64,000 bases of DNA from Acinetobacter rathckeae (lineage in GTDB: Bacteria > Pseudomonadota > Gammaproteobacteria > Pseudomonadales > Moraxellaceae): NCBI RefSeq assembly GCF_015627125.1, contig NZ_VTDO01000002.1:124001-188000 (forward strand), written 5' to 3'. This document shows, piece by piece, positions 9,749 through 18,627 of the stretch (within the stretch, counting starts at the first letter, position 1; the number at the start of each line of letters is the position of its first letter). Made by a program: the position numbers and the translations under genes. The notes beneath the pieces are model-generated. The model was not told where the DNA came from. It searched no databases and worked only from the letters and a program-made list of their open reading frames with translations.

Positions 9749-9878
9749 TGTTTTATTTAGTCACGCAACTTATATCGTCTATGGTACATCTAAACATCAA
9801 ATCGGCTTTAAGTACAAGCGTTGAGGGTATGATAAATGTTCAATGTATAAAATAAATCAAAAACTACGCAGTGCTGTA

Positions 9879-10043
9879 TCAGATTTCAACCATTTCAAAA
9901 GATGACTTTGTCATACCGCAGTCAGGGCAGGTCCAGTCTTCTGGAACATCTTGCCATCTTGTGCCTGCGGCAATTCCATCTTCTGGCCAGCCTTCTGCTT
10001 CATTGTAAATAAAATCGCATACAATGCATTGATATGTTTTCAT
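9879..10043 (-). CDS. rubA: Rubredoxin
   Basis: A 54-residue rubredoxin with the two iron-binding pairs C6-x2-C9 (CIVC) and C39-x2-C42 (CPDC). I chose the ATG at 10041-10043 because a GAGG Shine-Dalgarno sequence lies five bases upstream; an in-frame ATG six codons further up would add a poorly fitting extension. Rubredoxin carries electrons to AlkM/AlkB alkane hydroxylase and possibly other oxygenases. In Acinetobacter baylyi the next gene is rubB, the NAD-linked rubredoxin reductase; here only 130 non-coding bases separate rubA from estB and rubB is absent. The electron donor must therefore be encoded elsewhere. Confidence 0.95.
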   Translation of the reverse strand: MKTYQCIVCDFIYNEAEGWPEDGIAAGTRWQDVPEDWTCPDCGMTKSSFEMVEI

Positions 10044-10334
10044 AAAAGCCTCGAATAACAAATGAGATTCTTATAGGTTTCAAAGTGATGGTTATAAAGT
10101 CGTAAAGGGTTAATTTTCTCATGTTTTAATTGAGATAAAACAATCGACTTAAATGACATTATAACACTGCTTGAACCGAATTATATATCTAGATAGGATC
10201 GTTGCAATAATGAAATGATCTGTTGAGAAAATAACATATATTTATCTGGCTAGTTTTACTTATACTGTTATGGTAAAACTATTTTGCTAGTTAGCTTTTA
10301 TCATAAAACGATATCTATTACGGAGCGATGTACC

Positions 10335-10928
10335 ATGTCATTTATTCAAGAAATCGAAACACGTCGTAGTATTTATGCCCTTGGCAATACCACCGAGTTA
10401 TCTAATGCCGAACTAGAAGTGTTAATTAAAAAAGCAATCCGTCTAAGCCCATCTGCATTTAACTCACAATCATCTCGTGCAGTGGTGTTATTTGATGCAT
10501 CACATGTGAAGTTTTGGGAAATTGTTAAAGAAACTTTACGTAAAATGGTTCCTGAAGATAAGTTTGCATCGACTGAACAGCGTATGGATAGCTTTGCTGC
10601 AGGCAAAGGGACAGTTTTATTTTATGAAGACCAAGATGTAGTGAAAGGTTTACAAGAACAGTTTGCATTGTATGCGGAAAACTTTCCAATATGGTCTGAG
10701 CACTCGACTGCAATTGCACAATTTGCTGTTTGGACTGCTTTGTCAGAACAAAAAGTAGGTGCATCGTTACAACATTATAATCCCGTAGCAGATGAAGAAG
10801 TTGCACAAGTGTTTGATGTGCCTGCATCATGGAAGTTACGCGCACAGTTGGTCTTTGGTTCAATTGAAGGCGAAGCAAAAGAGAAAGACTTTGTTGCAGA
10901 TGAAGGTCGCTTTAAAGTATTTGCTTAA
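10335..10928 (+). CDS. Nitroreductase-family oxidoreductase (Frm2/Hbn1-like)
   Basis: This 197-residue FMN-dependent nitroreductase-fold protein begins MSFIQEIETRRSIYALG, the form seen in the Frm2/Hbn1-like subgroup, and includes IRLSPSAFNSQSSRAVVLF, the flavin-contacting segment near residues 36-54. The start at 10335 is preferred because GGAG lies nine bases upstream; the open frame extends 17 codons further without a good signal. Such enzymes reduce nitro compounds, quinones or lipid-derived stressors with NAD(P)H; the natural substrate is unknown. It is transcribed away from rubA and ends at a terminator shared with map. Confidence 0.88.
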   Translation: MSFIQEIETRRSIYALGNTTELSNAELEVLIKKAIRLSPSAFNSQSSRAVVLFDASHVKFWEIVKETLRKMVPEDKFASTEQRMDSFAAGKGTVLFYEDQDVVKGLQEQFALYAENFPIWSEHSTAIAQFAVWTALSEQKVGASLQHYNPVADEEVAQVFDVPASWKLRAQLVFGSIEGEAKEKDFVADEGRFKVFA

Positions 10929-10950
10929 TTTATATTGTAATGATTTAAAT

Positions 10951-10979
10951 AAAGGGGTGTTTAAAACACCCCTTTGTTG
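10951..10979. terminator. Bidirectional terminator between nitroreductase gene and map
   Basis: AAAGGGGTGTTT pairs with AAACACCCCTTT, giving a GC-rich stem flanked by A and T runs between two convergent genes. Confidence 0.85.
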
Positions 10980-10983
10980 TGTT

Positions 10984-11811
10984 TTATTGCATAAAGCGAG
11001 ATAGGTCTTCATCTGGTCGAGGGGTTAAAATTTCCACCCCAGTGTCTGTTACGAGCAGTGTATGTTCGTATTGTGCCGATAATTTATGATCTTTTGTCAC
11101 AACCGTCCACTTGTCGCCTAGTGTTTTGGTTTGCCAAACACCTGCATTGACCATAGGTTCAATGGTGAAAGTCATCCCAGCTTCTAAACGCATGCCAGTG
11201 TTTTTTTGTCCATAATGTAGAATTTGTGGTTCATCATGGAACGTTGCGCCAATGCCATGGCCACAATACTCACGTACGACACTAAAACGCTCAGATTCAA
11301 CATACTTTTGAATTACAGCACCGATATCACCGACGTAAGCCCCCGGTTTTACAACTTCAATACCACGATACAAAGACTCTTGTGCAACTTTACATAGGCG
11401 ATTGGCTAAAATAGATGTTTCTCCACCAACGACATACATCATATTGGTATCGCCGTGGTAACCGTCTTTAATCACAGTCACATCAATATTTAAAATGTCG
11501 CCATGTTTTAAAATTTTGTTTTCTGATGGAATACCGTGACAAACGACATGGTTTACAGAAGTACATGTTGAGTGTTGGAATGCGGCACGGCCAGGTGCTG
11601 CACCATAACCTAAGCAGGCAGGAACAGCTTGTTGAACATTAACAATATAGTCGTGGCAAATGGTATCAATTTCTAAAGTACTTACGCCAGGTTGAATGTG
11701 TGGCTTAATCATTTCTAGAACTTCTGCTGCGAGGCGTCCAGCAACACGCATTTTTTCAATTTCTTCGGGCGTTTTGATAAGGTGGCTTGGTGCTTGATAA
11801 GTACTATTCAT
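10984..11811 (-). CDS. map: Methionine aminopeptidase, type I
   Basis: This 275-residue cytosolic enzyme removes the initiator methionine from nascent proteins. All five metal ligands can be placed: D110 (NIDVTV), D121 (YHGDTN), H185 (CGHGIG), E218 (TIEPM) and E249 (QYEHT); H92 (VCHGIP) is the conserved substrate-contacting histidine. It is divergent from rpsB, the standard map-rpsB-tsf neighbourhood of gammaproteobacteria, with 218 bases between them for both promoters. Confidence 0.97.
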   Translation of the reverse strand: MNSTYQAPSHLIKTPEEIEKMRVAGRLAAEVLEMIKPHIQPGVSTLEIDTICHDYIVNVQQAVPACLGYGAAPGRAAFQHSTCTSVNHVVCHGIPSENKILKHGDILNIDVTVIKDGYHGDTNMMYVVGGETSILANRLCKVAQESLYRGIEVVKPGAYVGDIGAVIQKYVESERFSVVREYCGHGIGATFHDEPQILHYGQKNTGMRLEAGMTFTIEPMVNAGVWQTKTLGDKWTVVTKDHKLSAQYEHTLLVTDTGVEILTPRPDEDLSRFMQ

Positions 11812-11826
11812 GATCTTTAAAAACTT

Positions 11827-11856
11827 TTGCTAATTTGTATCTGACTATGGTATAAA
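11827..11856 (+). promoter_or_regulatory. Likely rpsB promoter
   Basis: TTGCTA and TATAAA are 18 bases apart, about 170 bases before rpsB. The long leader is in keeping with S2 autoregulation of rpsB-tsf known in E. coli, though I did not identify a defined S2-binding structure. Confidence 0.45.
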
Positions 11857-12029
11857 TACGCACCCGTTTTATCAAATGCTTTCGTGAATAAATTTTGTTT
11901 TGCGAAACTGCTGTTTAAAACGTGTTCTAAATAAATCCGCACATATATCGACACATTACTCTGGGTGCCTTTTACAAGGTGGAGAATGAGGATATATGGA
12001 GGCCTAACCCAAACTTTTAAGGTATTAAA

Positions 12030-12785
12030 ATGGCAGATTACAACGTAAGCATGCGCGACCTTCTTCAAGCAGGCGCTCACTTCGGTCACCAAACACGTTT
12101 TTGGAATCCAAAAATGCGTGACTACATCTTTGGTGCGCGTAACAAAATTCACATCATTAACTTGGAGCACACTGTTCCTGCGTTAAACGATGCATTAAAT
12201 TTTGTAAACCAGCTTGCAAGCAAAAAGAACAAAGTATTGTTCGTAGGTACTAAGCGTGCAGCGTCTAATATCATTCGTGAACAAGCACAACGTGCGGGCC
12301 AACCGTATGTAGATCACCGTTGGTTAGGTGGTATGTTGACGAACTGGAAAACACTTCGCCAATCAATCAATCGTTTGAAAGATCTTCAAACTCAATCTCA
12401 AGACGGTACTTTTGCTAAGCTGACTAAGCGTGAAGCATTAGAGCGTACACGTGAGATGGAAAAACTTGAGCGTTCTTTAGGTGGTGTAAAGAACATGGGC
12501 GGTTTGCCTGATGCTTTATTCATCATTGACGTTGATCACGAAGCGATTGCAATTAAAGAAGCTAAAAACCTTGGTATTCCTGTAATTGGTATCGTAGATA
12601 CAAACTCTAATCCAGACAATGTTGATTACATCATTCCTGGTAACGACGATGCGATCCGTGCTGTAACACTTTATGCTTCTGCAATGGCGAATGCGATTAT
12701 TGCTGGTAAAGAATACGCACAAACTCAAGCAAATGCTCAAGCAAAAAGTGACGAAGCTGCAAAAGAAGCAACTTCTGAGGCTTAA
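12030..12785 (+). CDS. rpsB: 30S ribosomal protein S2
   Basis: This 251-residue protein has the S2 signatures [20 protein letters not shown] at the N terminus and [33 protein letters not shown] near residues 160-193. S2 binds the small-subunit head/platform boundary and is needed for mRNA positioning. It is co-directional with tsf, from which it is separated by a strong hairpin terminator that may act as an attenuator. Confidence 0.98.
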   Translation: MADYNVSMRDLLQAGAHFGHQTRFWNPKMRDYIFGARNKIHIINLEHTVPALNDALNFVNQLASKKNKVLFVGTKRAASNIIREQAQRAGQPYVDHRWLGGMLTNWKTLRQSINRLKDLQTQSQDGTFAKLTKREALERTREMEKLERSLGGVKNMGGLPDALFIIDVDHEAIAIKEAKNLGIPVIGIVDTNSNPDNVDYIIPGNDDAIRAVTLYASAMANAIIAGKEYAQTQANAQAKSDEAAKEATSEA

Positions 12786-12853
12786 TGCATAAATGACGTA
12801 AGCGTGTCATTTTTGTAACATCTAAGGATGGCAAACTGAGCGTCAAGAAAAGC

Positions 12854-12885
12854 AAACGGCCCATATCTTTTTTGGGCCGTTTTTC
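12854..12885 (+). terminator. Terminator or attenuator between rpsB and tsf
   Basis: Ten-base arms AAACGGCCCA and TGGGCCGTTT surround a nine-base loop and are followed by TTTTC. Such hairpins between rpsB and tsf usually reduce rather than abolish read-through. Confidence 0.85.
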
Positions 12886-12924
12886 TTCACAGATTTATTT
12901 TCTACCTTAAATTAGGAGAATAAC

Positions 12925-13800
12925 ATGACTGCAATTACTGCAAGCATGGTAAAAGAGCTACGTGACCGTACTGGCCTAGCGATGATGGAATGTAAAAAAG
13001 CTTTAACAGAAGCGAATGGTGATGTCGAAGTTGCAATTGACAACCTACGTAAATCTGGTCAAGCAAAAGCTGCTAAAAAAGCAGGTAACATTGCTGCAGA
13101 CGGCGCAATTACGATTGCTCAAGACGGTAACAAAGCTGTATTGTTAGAAGTAAACTGTCAAACTGACTTTGTTGCAAAAGATGAAAACTTTGCGGGCTTC
13201 TCTAAGAAAGTTGCAGAAATCATTTTAGCAACAGGTACTGTTGATGTTGCTCAAGTGGCTACACTTCAGTTTGATGATTCGCAAACTGTTGAAGAAGCAC
13301 GTATTGCACTTGTTCAAAAAATTGGTGAAAACATCCAAATCCGTCGTGCAAAAATTGTTGAAGGTGAAAACCTTGCTGTTTACAAACACGGTTTAAAAAT
13401 TGGTGTTGTTGTATCTTACACAGGTGATGCAGACACTGGTAAAGGTTTGGCAATGCACATTGCTGCATTTAACCCAGTTGCGGTAAATGCAGAAGCTGTT
13501 CCTGCTGAGCTTGTTGCAAAAGAAAAAGAAATTGCTGAAGCAAAAGCAATTGAATCTGGTAAGCCTGCAAACATCGTTGAAAAAATGGTAACAGGTTCTG
13601 TAGAAAAATACTTAAATGAAGTTGTTCTTGAGCGTCAAATGTACGTTATTGACAATGACAAAAAAGTTGCAGAAATTCTAAAATCAACAGGTACAACTGT
13701 TGCTGAATTTGTTCGCTTTGAAGTAGGCGAAGGCATTGAGAAAAAAGCAGAAATGAGCTTCGCTGAAGAAGTTGCTGCTGCTCAAGCTGGCGCTAAATAA
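12925..13800 (+). CDS. tsf: Elongation factor Ts
   Basis: This 291-residue protein is the guanine-nucleotide exchange factor for EF-Tu. It shows the N-terminal UBA-like domain ELRDRTGLAMMECKKALTEANGD and the core TDFVAK motif that contacts EF-Tu. An AGGAGA ribosome-binding site lies six bases before the ATG. It follows rpsB, as in nearly all bacteria, and ends at a 15-bp-arm terminator. Confidence 0.98.
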   Translation: MTAITASMVKELRDRTGLAMMECKKALTEANGDVEVAIDNLRKSGQAKAAKKAGNIAADGAITIAQDGNKAVLLEVNCQTDFVAKDENFAGFSKKVAEIILATGTVDVAQVATLQFDDSQTVEEARIALVQKIGENIQIRRAKIVEGENLAVYKHGLKIGVVVSYTGDADTGKGLAMHIAAFNPVAVNAEAVPAELVAKEKEIAEAKAIESGKPANIVEKMVTGSVEKYLNEVVLERQMYVIDNDKKVAEILKSTGTTVAEFVRFEVGEGIEKKAEMSFAEEVAAAQAGAK

Positions 13801-13820
13801 GTCTATTTAGATGTATTGCT

Positions 13821-13853
13821 AAAAAAGCCCTAACATCATGTTAGGGCTTTTTT
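13821..13853 (+). terminator. tsf terminator
   Basis: Perfect 15-base arms beginning AAAAAAGCCC surround a three-base loop and end in a T-run, 20 bases after the tsf stop. Confidence 0.92.
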
Positions 13854-13891
13854 ATGATTTTATAAAAGATATCTAGATATGCTAAAACATA

Positions 13892-13917
13892 AAAAGCCAC
13901 TAAACATAGTGGCTTTT
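13892..13917 (-). terminator. rlpA terminator
   Basis: AAAAGCCACTA and TAGTGGCTTTT flank a four-base loop just beyond the rlpA stop. On the reverse strand the stem ends in a U-run. Confidence 0.85.
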
Positions 13918-13936
13918 CATTAATGATATTTTCTAT

Positions 13937-14548
13937 TTAAGAGTTTGGGCTCTCAACACGCTCGATACTGACTTTAGCTGTACCCGAGTTGGTAATGCCT
14001 AATCTTTTTGCCGCGCCATAAGATAAATCTAAGACACGGTTACCATGGAATGGGCCACGGTCGTTGACTTTAACAACAACGCTTTTGCCATTGTCTTTAT
14101 TGGTTACGCGGATATAACAGTTCAAAGGTAAGCTACGATGTGCAGCAGTGAGAGCATTCATGTCGAATGTATCACCACTGGCTGTTTTTCTACCATGAAA
14201 CTGACGACCATACCAAGATGCAACACCTGTTTGAGTAAAACGTCTTACTGTGTTTGATGCTACGCTATTTAAGCGGTCAATAACAGAAGGTTCATCCTGA
14301 GGGACTTCCACTTTGGAATTTAGTGTTTGGCGACGTACAGCGTCATTAGAGCGTTGTGAAATAGAGAGACTTTCAAGTGACGGTAGGTTTTGATTATTGT
14401 AGTTATCACGGTTGAGTACTTTTGCTGCTAAGCTAGGTACATCGTTGTTGTCTGAAGAGGTTGGAGCTTGTACTAAATCTGCATGTGTAATTTGGGTTAG
14501 TGATAAACCTAAACTTACGGCCACAAAAAGCTTTAACGGGGAATGCAT
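13937..14548 (-). CDS. rlpA: RlpA-like septal ring lytic transglycosylase (no SPOR domain)
   Basis: This 203-residue exported protein has a signal peptide (hydrophobic residues 6-18, cleavage after THA near residue 23), a low-complexity linker, and a C-terminal double-psi beta-barrel domain (about 105-200) with GVASWYGRQFHGRKTASGD and VKVNDRGPFHGNRVLDLSYGAAKRLG. The DPBB domain of RlpA cleaves glycan strands lacking stem peptides during daughter-cell separation. The SPOR domain that brings E. coli RlpA to the septum is absent, and the signal peptide lacks a lipobox. It lies 228 bases downstream of mltB and probably has its own promoter. Confidence 0.88.
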   Translation of the reverse strand: MHSPLKLFVAVSLGLSLTQITHADLVQAPTSSDNNDVPSLAAKVLNRDNYNNQNLPSLESLSISQRSNDAVRRQTLNSKVEVPQDEPSVIDRLNSVASNTVRRFTQTGVASWYGRQFHGRKTASGDTFDMNALTAAHRSLPLNCYIRVTNKDNGKSVVVKVNDRGPFHGNRVLDLSYGAAKRLGITNSGTAKVSIERVESPNS

Positions 14549-14639
14549 GTATTGAGTCTCCTAGACCTCTATTTTATTCATGTGACGTCTAAGACAACGA
14601 GCTAGAATAAAAACGCACCTGAAGTACAGGGCAAGGGTG

Positions 14640-14667
14640 AATATCATTAATGTGGGGTAATGATATT
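14640..14667. repeat. 10-bp inverted repeat upstream of rlpA
   Basis: AATATCATTA and TAATGATATT flank eight bases, about 90 bases upstream of rlpA. It has operator-like symmetry; the A/T content argues against a terminator for mltB. Confidence 0.45.
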
Positions 14668-14776
14668 AGCCACGACCTTGTTATGTCTAGGAAATGGCTT
14701 GATCGGGTTACAAAAACGCTAATCTTTGTGATTTTTTAGGTTGTTTTATGATCGATATTGTAACAAATGGTAAAAC

Positions 14777-15778
14777 CTATTGTGTTCTTGAATCAACAGC
14801 AGTACCTAGCTGCCATACGGCTGTTGCATACATACGACTGCGGTTATAGGTAGTAATCGCTTTAAAGTTAGGAAATGTAATGTAGTAAATTGGCCCTGTT
14901 TCACCTTGTAGTTGAATGAGAGATACTAATTCTAATGGGTCTATGCTTTGATTAAGCACGCTAACCCCTTGCTGTTGTAATGCACCATATGGTACAGGTA
15001 GATTTAAATCTGTGCTCACTACTGCATCAGGTGTGTTGCCCGTGTATTGTGCTGCAACGGCGATTGGTTGGTTGGGGTGCCAGCCGTGTTGCGCCAAATA
15101 GTTTGCAATAGAAGCTATAGCGTCTGGTGCTGAGTTTCGTAGGTCTATGTGGCCACTACCATCATAGTCAACACCATATTTTGAAATATTACTTGGCATA
15201 AATTGAGGAAAACCAATTGCCCCTGCGTATGACCCGACAATACTGTCCGTTGGGTAGCCTTCTTTATAGCTCCATGCAATCAGTGCTGCTAATTCATCTT
15301 TAAAGTATTCACTACGGCGAGGATAGCCAAAAGCCAAGGTTGCCAGGGCATCTCGAGTAATAATATTTCCTTTGTTTTGTCCAAACCCTGTTTCAACACC
15401 AAGTATGCCTAGAATAATGGCTTTGGGTACACCAAACTGCTGTTCTGCACGATTTAAAGCATCTGCATATTGGTTTTTAAAACGAACACCACGCCCGATA
15501 GTACTATCTACTAAAAACATACTTTGGTATTGATACCATGGCTTACTTTCACCAGGTTTTTCCATGATTTTTAGAATATTCGGACGATTTTGAGCAGTGA
15601 ACATGGCCTGATCAATTTGCTCATTACTCAGTCCATACTTTTGCATGGTTTGGTATTTAAAATCGTTGTAACTCGGATCATTTAAAAAATCATTGGCAGA
15701 GCTTACGCTACTCATGAATAACGCTGTTGTAAGCAATGCGAGGCGTTGACCCCATTCTTTTAAAAAAATAAACATCAT
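14777..15778 (-). CDS. mltB: Lytic murein transglycosylase B
   Basis: This 333-residue periplasmic enzyme cuts the MurNAc-GlcNAc bond to form 1,6-anhydro ends. Catalytic E129 lies in GILGVETGFGQNKG, and the SYAGAIGFPQFMPSNISKYGVDYDG segment is the family hallmark. The N terminus has a hydrophobic export signal (residues 11-28) but no lipobox cysteine, so it appears soluble rather than lipid-anchored. It starts 14 bases after rodA, indicating one operon for elongasome and wall-cleavage functions. Confidence 0.93.
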   Translation of the reverse strand: MMFIFLKEWGQRLALLTTALFMSSVSSANDFLNDPSYNDFKYQTMQKYGLSNEQIDQAMFTAQNRPNILKIMEKPGESKPWYQYQSMFLVDSTIGRGVRFKNQYADALNRAEQQFGVPKAIILGILGVETGFGQNKGNIITRDALATLAFGYPRRSEYFKDELAALIAWSYKEGYPTDSIVGSYAGAIGFPQFMPSNISKYGVDYDGSGHIDLRNSAPDAIASIANYLAQHGWHPNQPIAVAAQYTGNTPDAVVSTDLNLPVPYGALQQQGVSVLNQSIDPLELVSLIQLQGETGPIYYITFPNFKAITTYNRSRMYATAVWQLGTAVDSRTQ

Positions 15779-15792
15779 GATCTGTGATCCAA

Positions 15793-16944
15793 TTAACGAT
15801 GTGTGTGTATAGACATAACTATACCAAAGGTTGTCATGAGTGTAATAATGGCGGTACCCCCATAGCTCATAAAGGGAAGTGGTACACCTACAACGGGTAA
15901 AATACCGCTGACCATTCCTGCATTAACGAACACATATACAAAAAATGCTAAACCATAGGCACTCGCCACCAAGCGACCATAATTATGAAAAGACTGTATA
16001 CCTATTTGGAAAGTACGGCAAATAATTGCAAAATACAGGGTGATGAGAATACATACACCAATTAGTCCAAACTCTTCAGAGTAGGCGGCAATCACAAAAT
16101 CTGTATGACCTTCAGGTAAGAAGTGAAGGTGTGATTGTGTACCATTTAAAAAGCCTTTTCCTGAAAATCCACCTGAACCAATGGCGGTTTTTGATTGAAT
16201 AATATTCCAGCCTGTGCCCAATGCATCAGCTTCAGGGTTTAGTAGGGTCATTACACGTTGTCGTTGGTAATCGTGTAGTAAAAACTCCCATGCAATTGGA
16301 ATGATAATGCCTGCTGCTCCACATGCAGCAGCAATTAATTTCCAAGATAAGCCACTTAGAAACAGTACAAAAATACCACTGCCAAGGACTAGTAGTGAGG
16401 TGCCTAAGTCGGGTTGTTCTGCAATTAGAATAAAAGGTACAAAAATGAGTACTAAGGTCACGCATACATTTTTAAAGCTAGGTGGTAGAGGATAGCGTGT
16501 TAAGAACCAAGCGGCCATCATGGGCATGCCAATTTTCATAAACTCACTGGGTTGAACACTACCAACTCCAGGGATATCTAACCAACGCTGTGCACCCATC
16601 CGAATCTCACCAAAGACTTTTACTGCGGCCAAACAAAGTACTGCACAGACATAGAGGTACGGAGAAAAGGCTTGGAAGACTTTAGGAGGAATTTGTGCAA
16701 TGATGATCATGACCACAAAGCCAATGCCAAAACTCATGGCTTGTTTGGTGACAAGTCCAACATCTTGAGCGGATGCACTATAGAGTACAAATAAGCCAAG
16801 GCATGCATTCATGAGTAAAAAGGAAAATAGCCATGGGTCGATATGAATCCGTTGCCAAGCTGAGGGCTTCATGGCTGTACTTAACCCATCACGAGGCGAT
16901 TGGCGTAAAAATTTATATTGCGTGTTTGGAGATGATGGCGGCAT
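15793..16944 (-). CDS. rodA: Rod-shape-determining peptidoglycan polymerase RodA
   Basis: This 383-residue SEDS-family membrane protein has about ten membrane segments and the family motifs RWLDIPGVGSVQPSEFMKIG, AEQPDLGTSLLVLGSG and a C-terminal LPFMSYGGTA with GVPLPF before it. RodA polymerises glycan strands with PBP2 in the elongasome. The short SEDS segment IDPWLF and overall length point to RodA rather than FtsW. The usual partner gene for PBP2 is not adjacent here; mltB follows. Confidence 0.95.
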   Translation of the reverse strand: MPPSSPNTQYKFLRQSPRDGLSTAMKPSAWQRIHIDPWLFSFLLMNACLGLFVLYSASAQDVGLVTKQAMSFGIGFVVMIIIAQIPPKVFQAFSPYLYVCAVLCLAAVKVFGEIRMGAQRWLDIPGVGSVQPSEFMKIGMPMMAAWFLTRYPLPPSFKNVCVTLVLIFVPFILIAEQPDLGTSLLVLGSGIFVLFLSGLSWKLIAAACGAAGIIIPIAWEFLLHDYQRQRVMTLLNPEADALGTGWNIIQSKTAIGSGGFSGKGFLNGTQSHLHFLPEGHTDFVIAAYSEEFGLIGVCILITLYFAIICRTFQIGIQSFHNYGRLVASAYGLAFFVYVFVNAGMVSGILPVVGVPLPFMSYGGTAIITLMTTFGIVMSIHTHR

Positions 16945-17046
16945 AACGAGTACAATCTACAATAATTTGCAAGACAAATGCTATCACAATAAACCGCAGA
17001 GATGTGTGAGTAAACGTATTGTTATGCAGGGTGTCTTAGTATTTAT

Positions 17047-17697
17047 TTAGTGCGTAAAAAAGAGCATATCATGTTGGGTGGCAAGTACTTTTAACTCATC
17101 TTTATTTAGCTTTGGAATGATTTTATCGATGGCAACATGTACTGCTTTAGTGGTAGTAATACAGCCAATATCTGCTGTTTTTCGTTTAATCATGCCTAAA
17201 TCTAATGTTTTGTAAAATTGATGCATAAAATGGCGAATGACTTCATCTGCAAATAGTTTGTAGTCAGCCGTTAAGACTTGCATATTTACTTTTTTTCCCA
17301 GTTTTAACGCTGCGAAATGTTGTTTTAAATTGATGACAATGTCTTTGGGTAATTCATGACCAATTCTATAGTCATGATTTGAGGTTTTAAAAAGACTTTG
17401 CTTTGAAAAGGCAATAGACTGTTGCAAGCTCGTGGTATTGGCTTTTCCGAGCAATTGTTTCAGTAGTACAGCAACACTTGATTGAATAAACTGTGCAAGT
17501 TTGGCCGCAGTTTGTTTTTTCTCGCTGTCGGGGAAGTTTACAATCACCTGTGAAACCAGTGTGTCAATAATTTCTTGATTAATGGTTAACGCAACTTCAT
17601 TTCTAAGTGTATGTAAGTCAACATTATTTTTTTTAGAGATAAATTGTTGTGTTTGTTGTAAAAGTTGCTCTGATGGAATAAACCCAAAGTATGCCAT
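17047..17697 (-). CDS. Unrecognised 216-residue protein
   Basis: I do not recognise this family. It is a soluble-looking, lysine- and glutamine-rich, mainly helical protein with no signal peptide, membrane helix or cofactor motif. The segment RTL-free N terminus MAYFGFIPSEQLLQQ is followed by helical stretches (about 30-85), and a distinct C-terminal part contains GCITTTKAVHVAIDKIIP near residues 178-195. Codon use and base composition resemble neighbouring genes, so it is probably an old resident. It has its own start with GAG eight bases upstream, sits between rodA and queF on the same strand, and is bounded upstream by a terminator-like hairpin. Confidence 0.7.
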   Translation of the reverse strand: MAYFGFIPSEQLLQQTQQFISKKNNVDLHTLRNEVALTINQEIIDTLVSQVIVNFPDSEKKQTAAKLAQFIQSSVAVLLKQLLGKANTTSLQQSIAFSKQSLFKTSNHDYRIGHELPKDIVINLKQHFAALKLGKKVNMQVLTADYKLFADEVIRHFMHQFYKTLDLGMIKRKTADIGCITTTKAVHVAIDKIIPKLNKDELKVLATQHDMLFFTH

Positions 17698-17764
17698 GTG
17701 AATATCTCATTGATATTGGTTGCTTTATTATATCGTGTGTTGTAGTTGCTTTATAGCAGGTTGT

Positions 17765-17802
17765 AAAAATAAAGGCGGAATCTGAGCTCCACCTTTATTT
17801 TT
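17765..17802 (-). terminator. queF terminator
   Basis: AAATAAAGG..GGA pairs with TCC.CCTTTATTT with one internal mismatch, just beyond the queF stop, and is flanked by A and T runs on both strands. Confidence 0.7.
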
Positions 17803-17808
17803 ATATCA

Positions 17809-18627
17809 TTATTGTCTTGCTAAACGTAATGGTACGTTAGGTAGCCATTGAGGGTTAGAGCTACGGCAAGGGTTAATGTCTAGTCCGCCACGGCGTGTAT
17901 AGGCGGCATAGACCATCAGCTGTTTAGGTTGTAAGGTTTGCCAAATTTCTGCAAAAATTTGTTCAACGCACTGCTCATGAAAGCCGTTATGTTCTCTAAA
18001 TGAAATAATATAGGCCAATAATGATGCATGATCTATTTTTTTGCCTTCATAGCGAATAAACAGGGTGCCCCAATCAGGTTGACCTGTGACAGGACAATTA
18101 CTGCGTAATAAGTTGCAGTGTAATTGTTCTTCCACAATATGGCTTTCATTTGTATCCAGACGAAGTAAAGATGCATCTGGGTGTTTGGAATGTTTAGATG
18201 GTGTTAAATGGTCAATACATTGGCCAGTGGGTTGGCTGACAGTTAAGCCATTCACATCAATCAGTTCTAGTACGATAGGTGCTTGAGCTGCTGTAGACAG
18301 GTCTTGCTGTACTGTTTCAATGAGTTGAGCCTGTGAGCTAAACATTGTGAAATTTAAACTATTAAAGTACAGCTTTAATGATTTTGATTCAATTAAGCAT
18401 GCTGATGTTGCAGGAATACTCAAACGCCCAATGGCAACCTGTGGCACATTGTGTGTGTTTAACCAAGACAGTTCAAATACATGCCACCAATCCGTACCAT
18501 GTTCGATATATGGAATATCTTGATAGTTTTGGCGTGTTGGTGCACGTGTAATTGGAAACAATATATTCGGTTGATATTGCGTTGGGTAATCGGTGTCTTT
18601 ACCGAGTAATGATTTTTCAACACTCAT
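17809..18627 (-). CDS. queF: NADPH-dependent 7-cyano-7-deazaguanine reductase QueF (long, two-part form)
   Basis: This 272-residue enzyme reduces preQ0 to preQ1, the last soluble step before queuosine is inserted into tRNA. The QueF motif ESKSLKLYFNS is at about 80-90, and the catalytic cysteine C178 lies in RSNCPVTGQPDWG; HGFHEQCVEQIF near 213-224 contributes to the active site. The length and arrangement are those of the E. coli-type QueF with two tunnelling-fold halves. Its ATG overlaps the stop of the ABC permease gene by four bases (ATGA), indicating translational coupling to an export transporter of unknown substrate. Confidence 0.95.
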   Translation of the reverse strand: MSVEKSLLGKDTDYPTQYQPNILFPITRAPTRQNYQDIPYIEHGTDWWHVFELSWLNTHNVPQVAIGRLSIPATSACLIESKSLKLYFNSLNFTMFSSQAQLIETVQQDLSTAAQAPIVLELIDVNGLTVSQPTGQCIDHLTPSKHSKHPDASLLRLDTNESHIVEEQLHCNLLRSNCPVTGQPDWGTLFIRYEGKKIDHASLLAYIISFREHNGFHEQCVEQIFAEIWQTLQPKQLMVYAAYTRRGGLDINPCRSSNPQWLPNVPLRLARQ

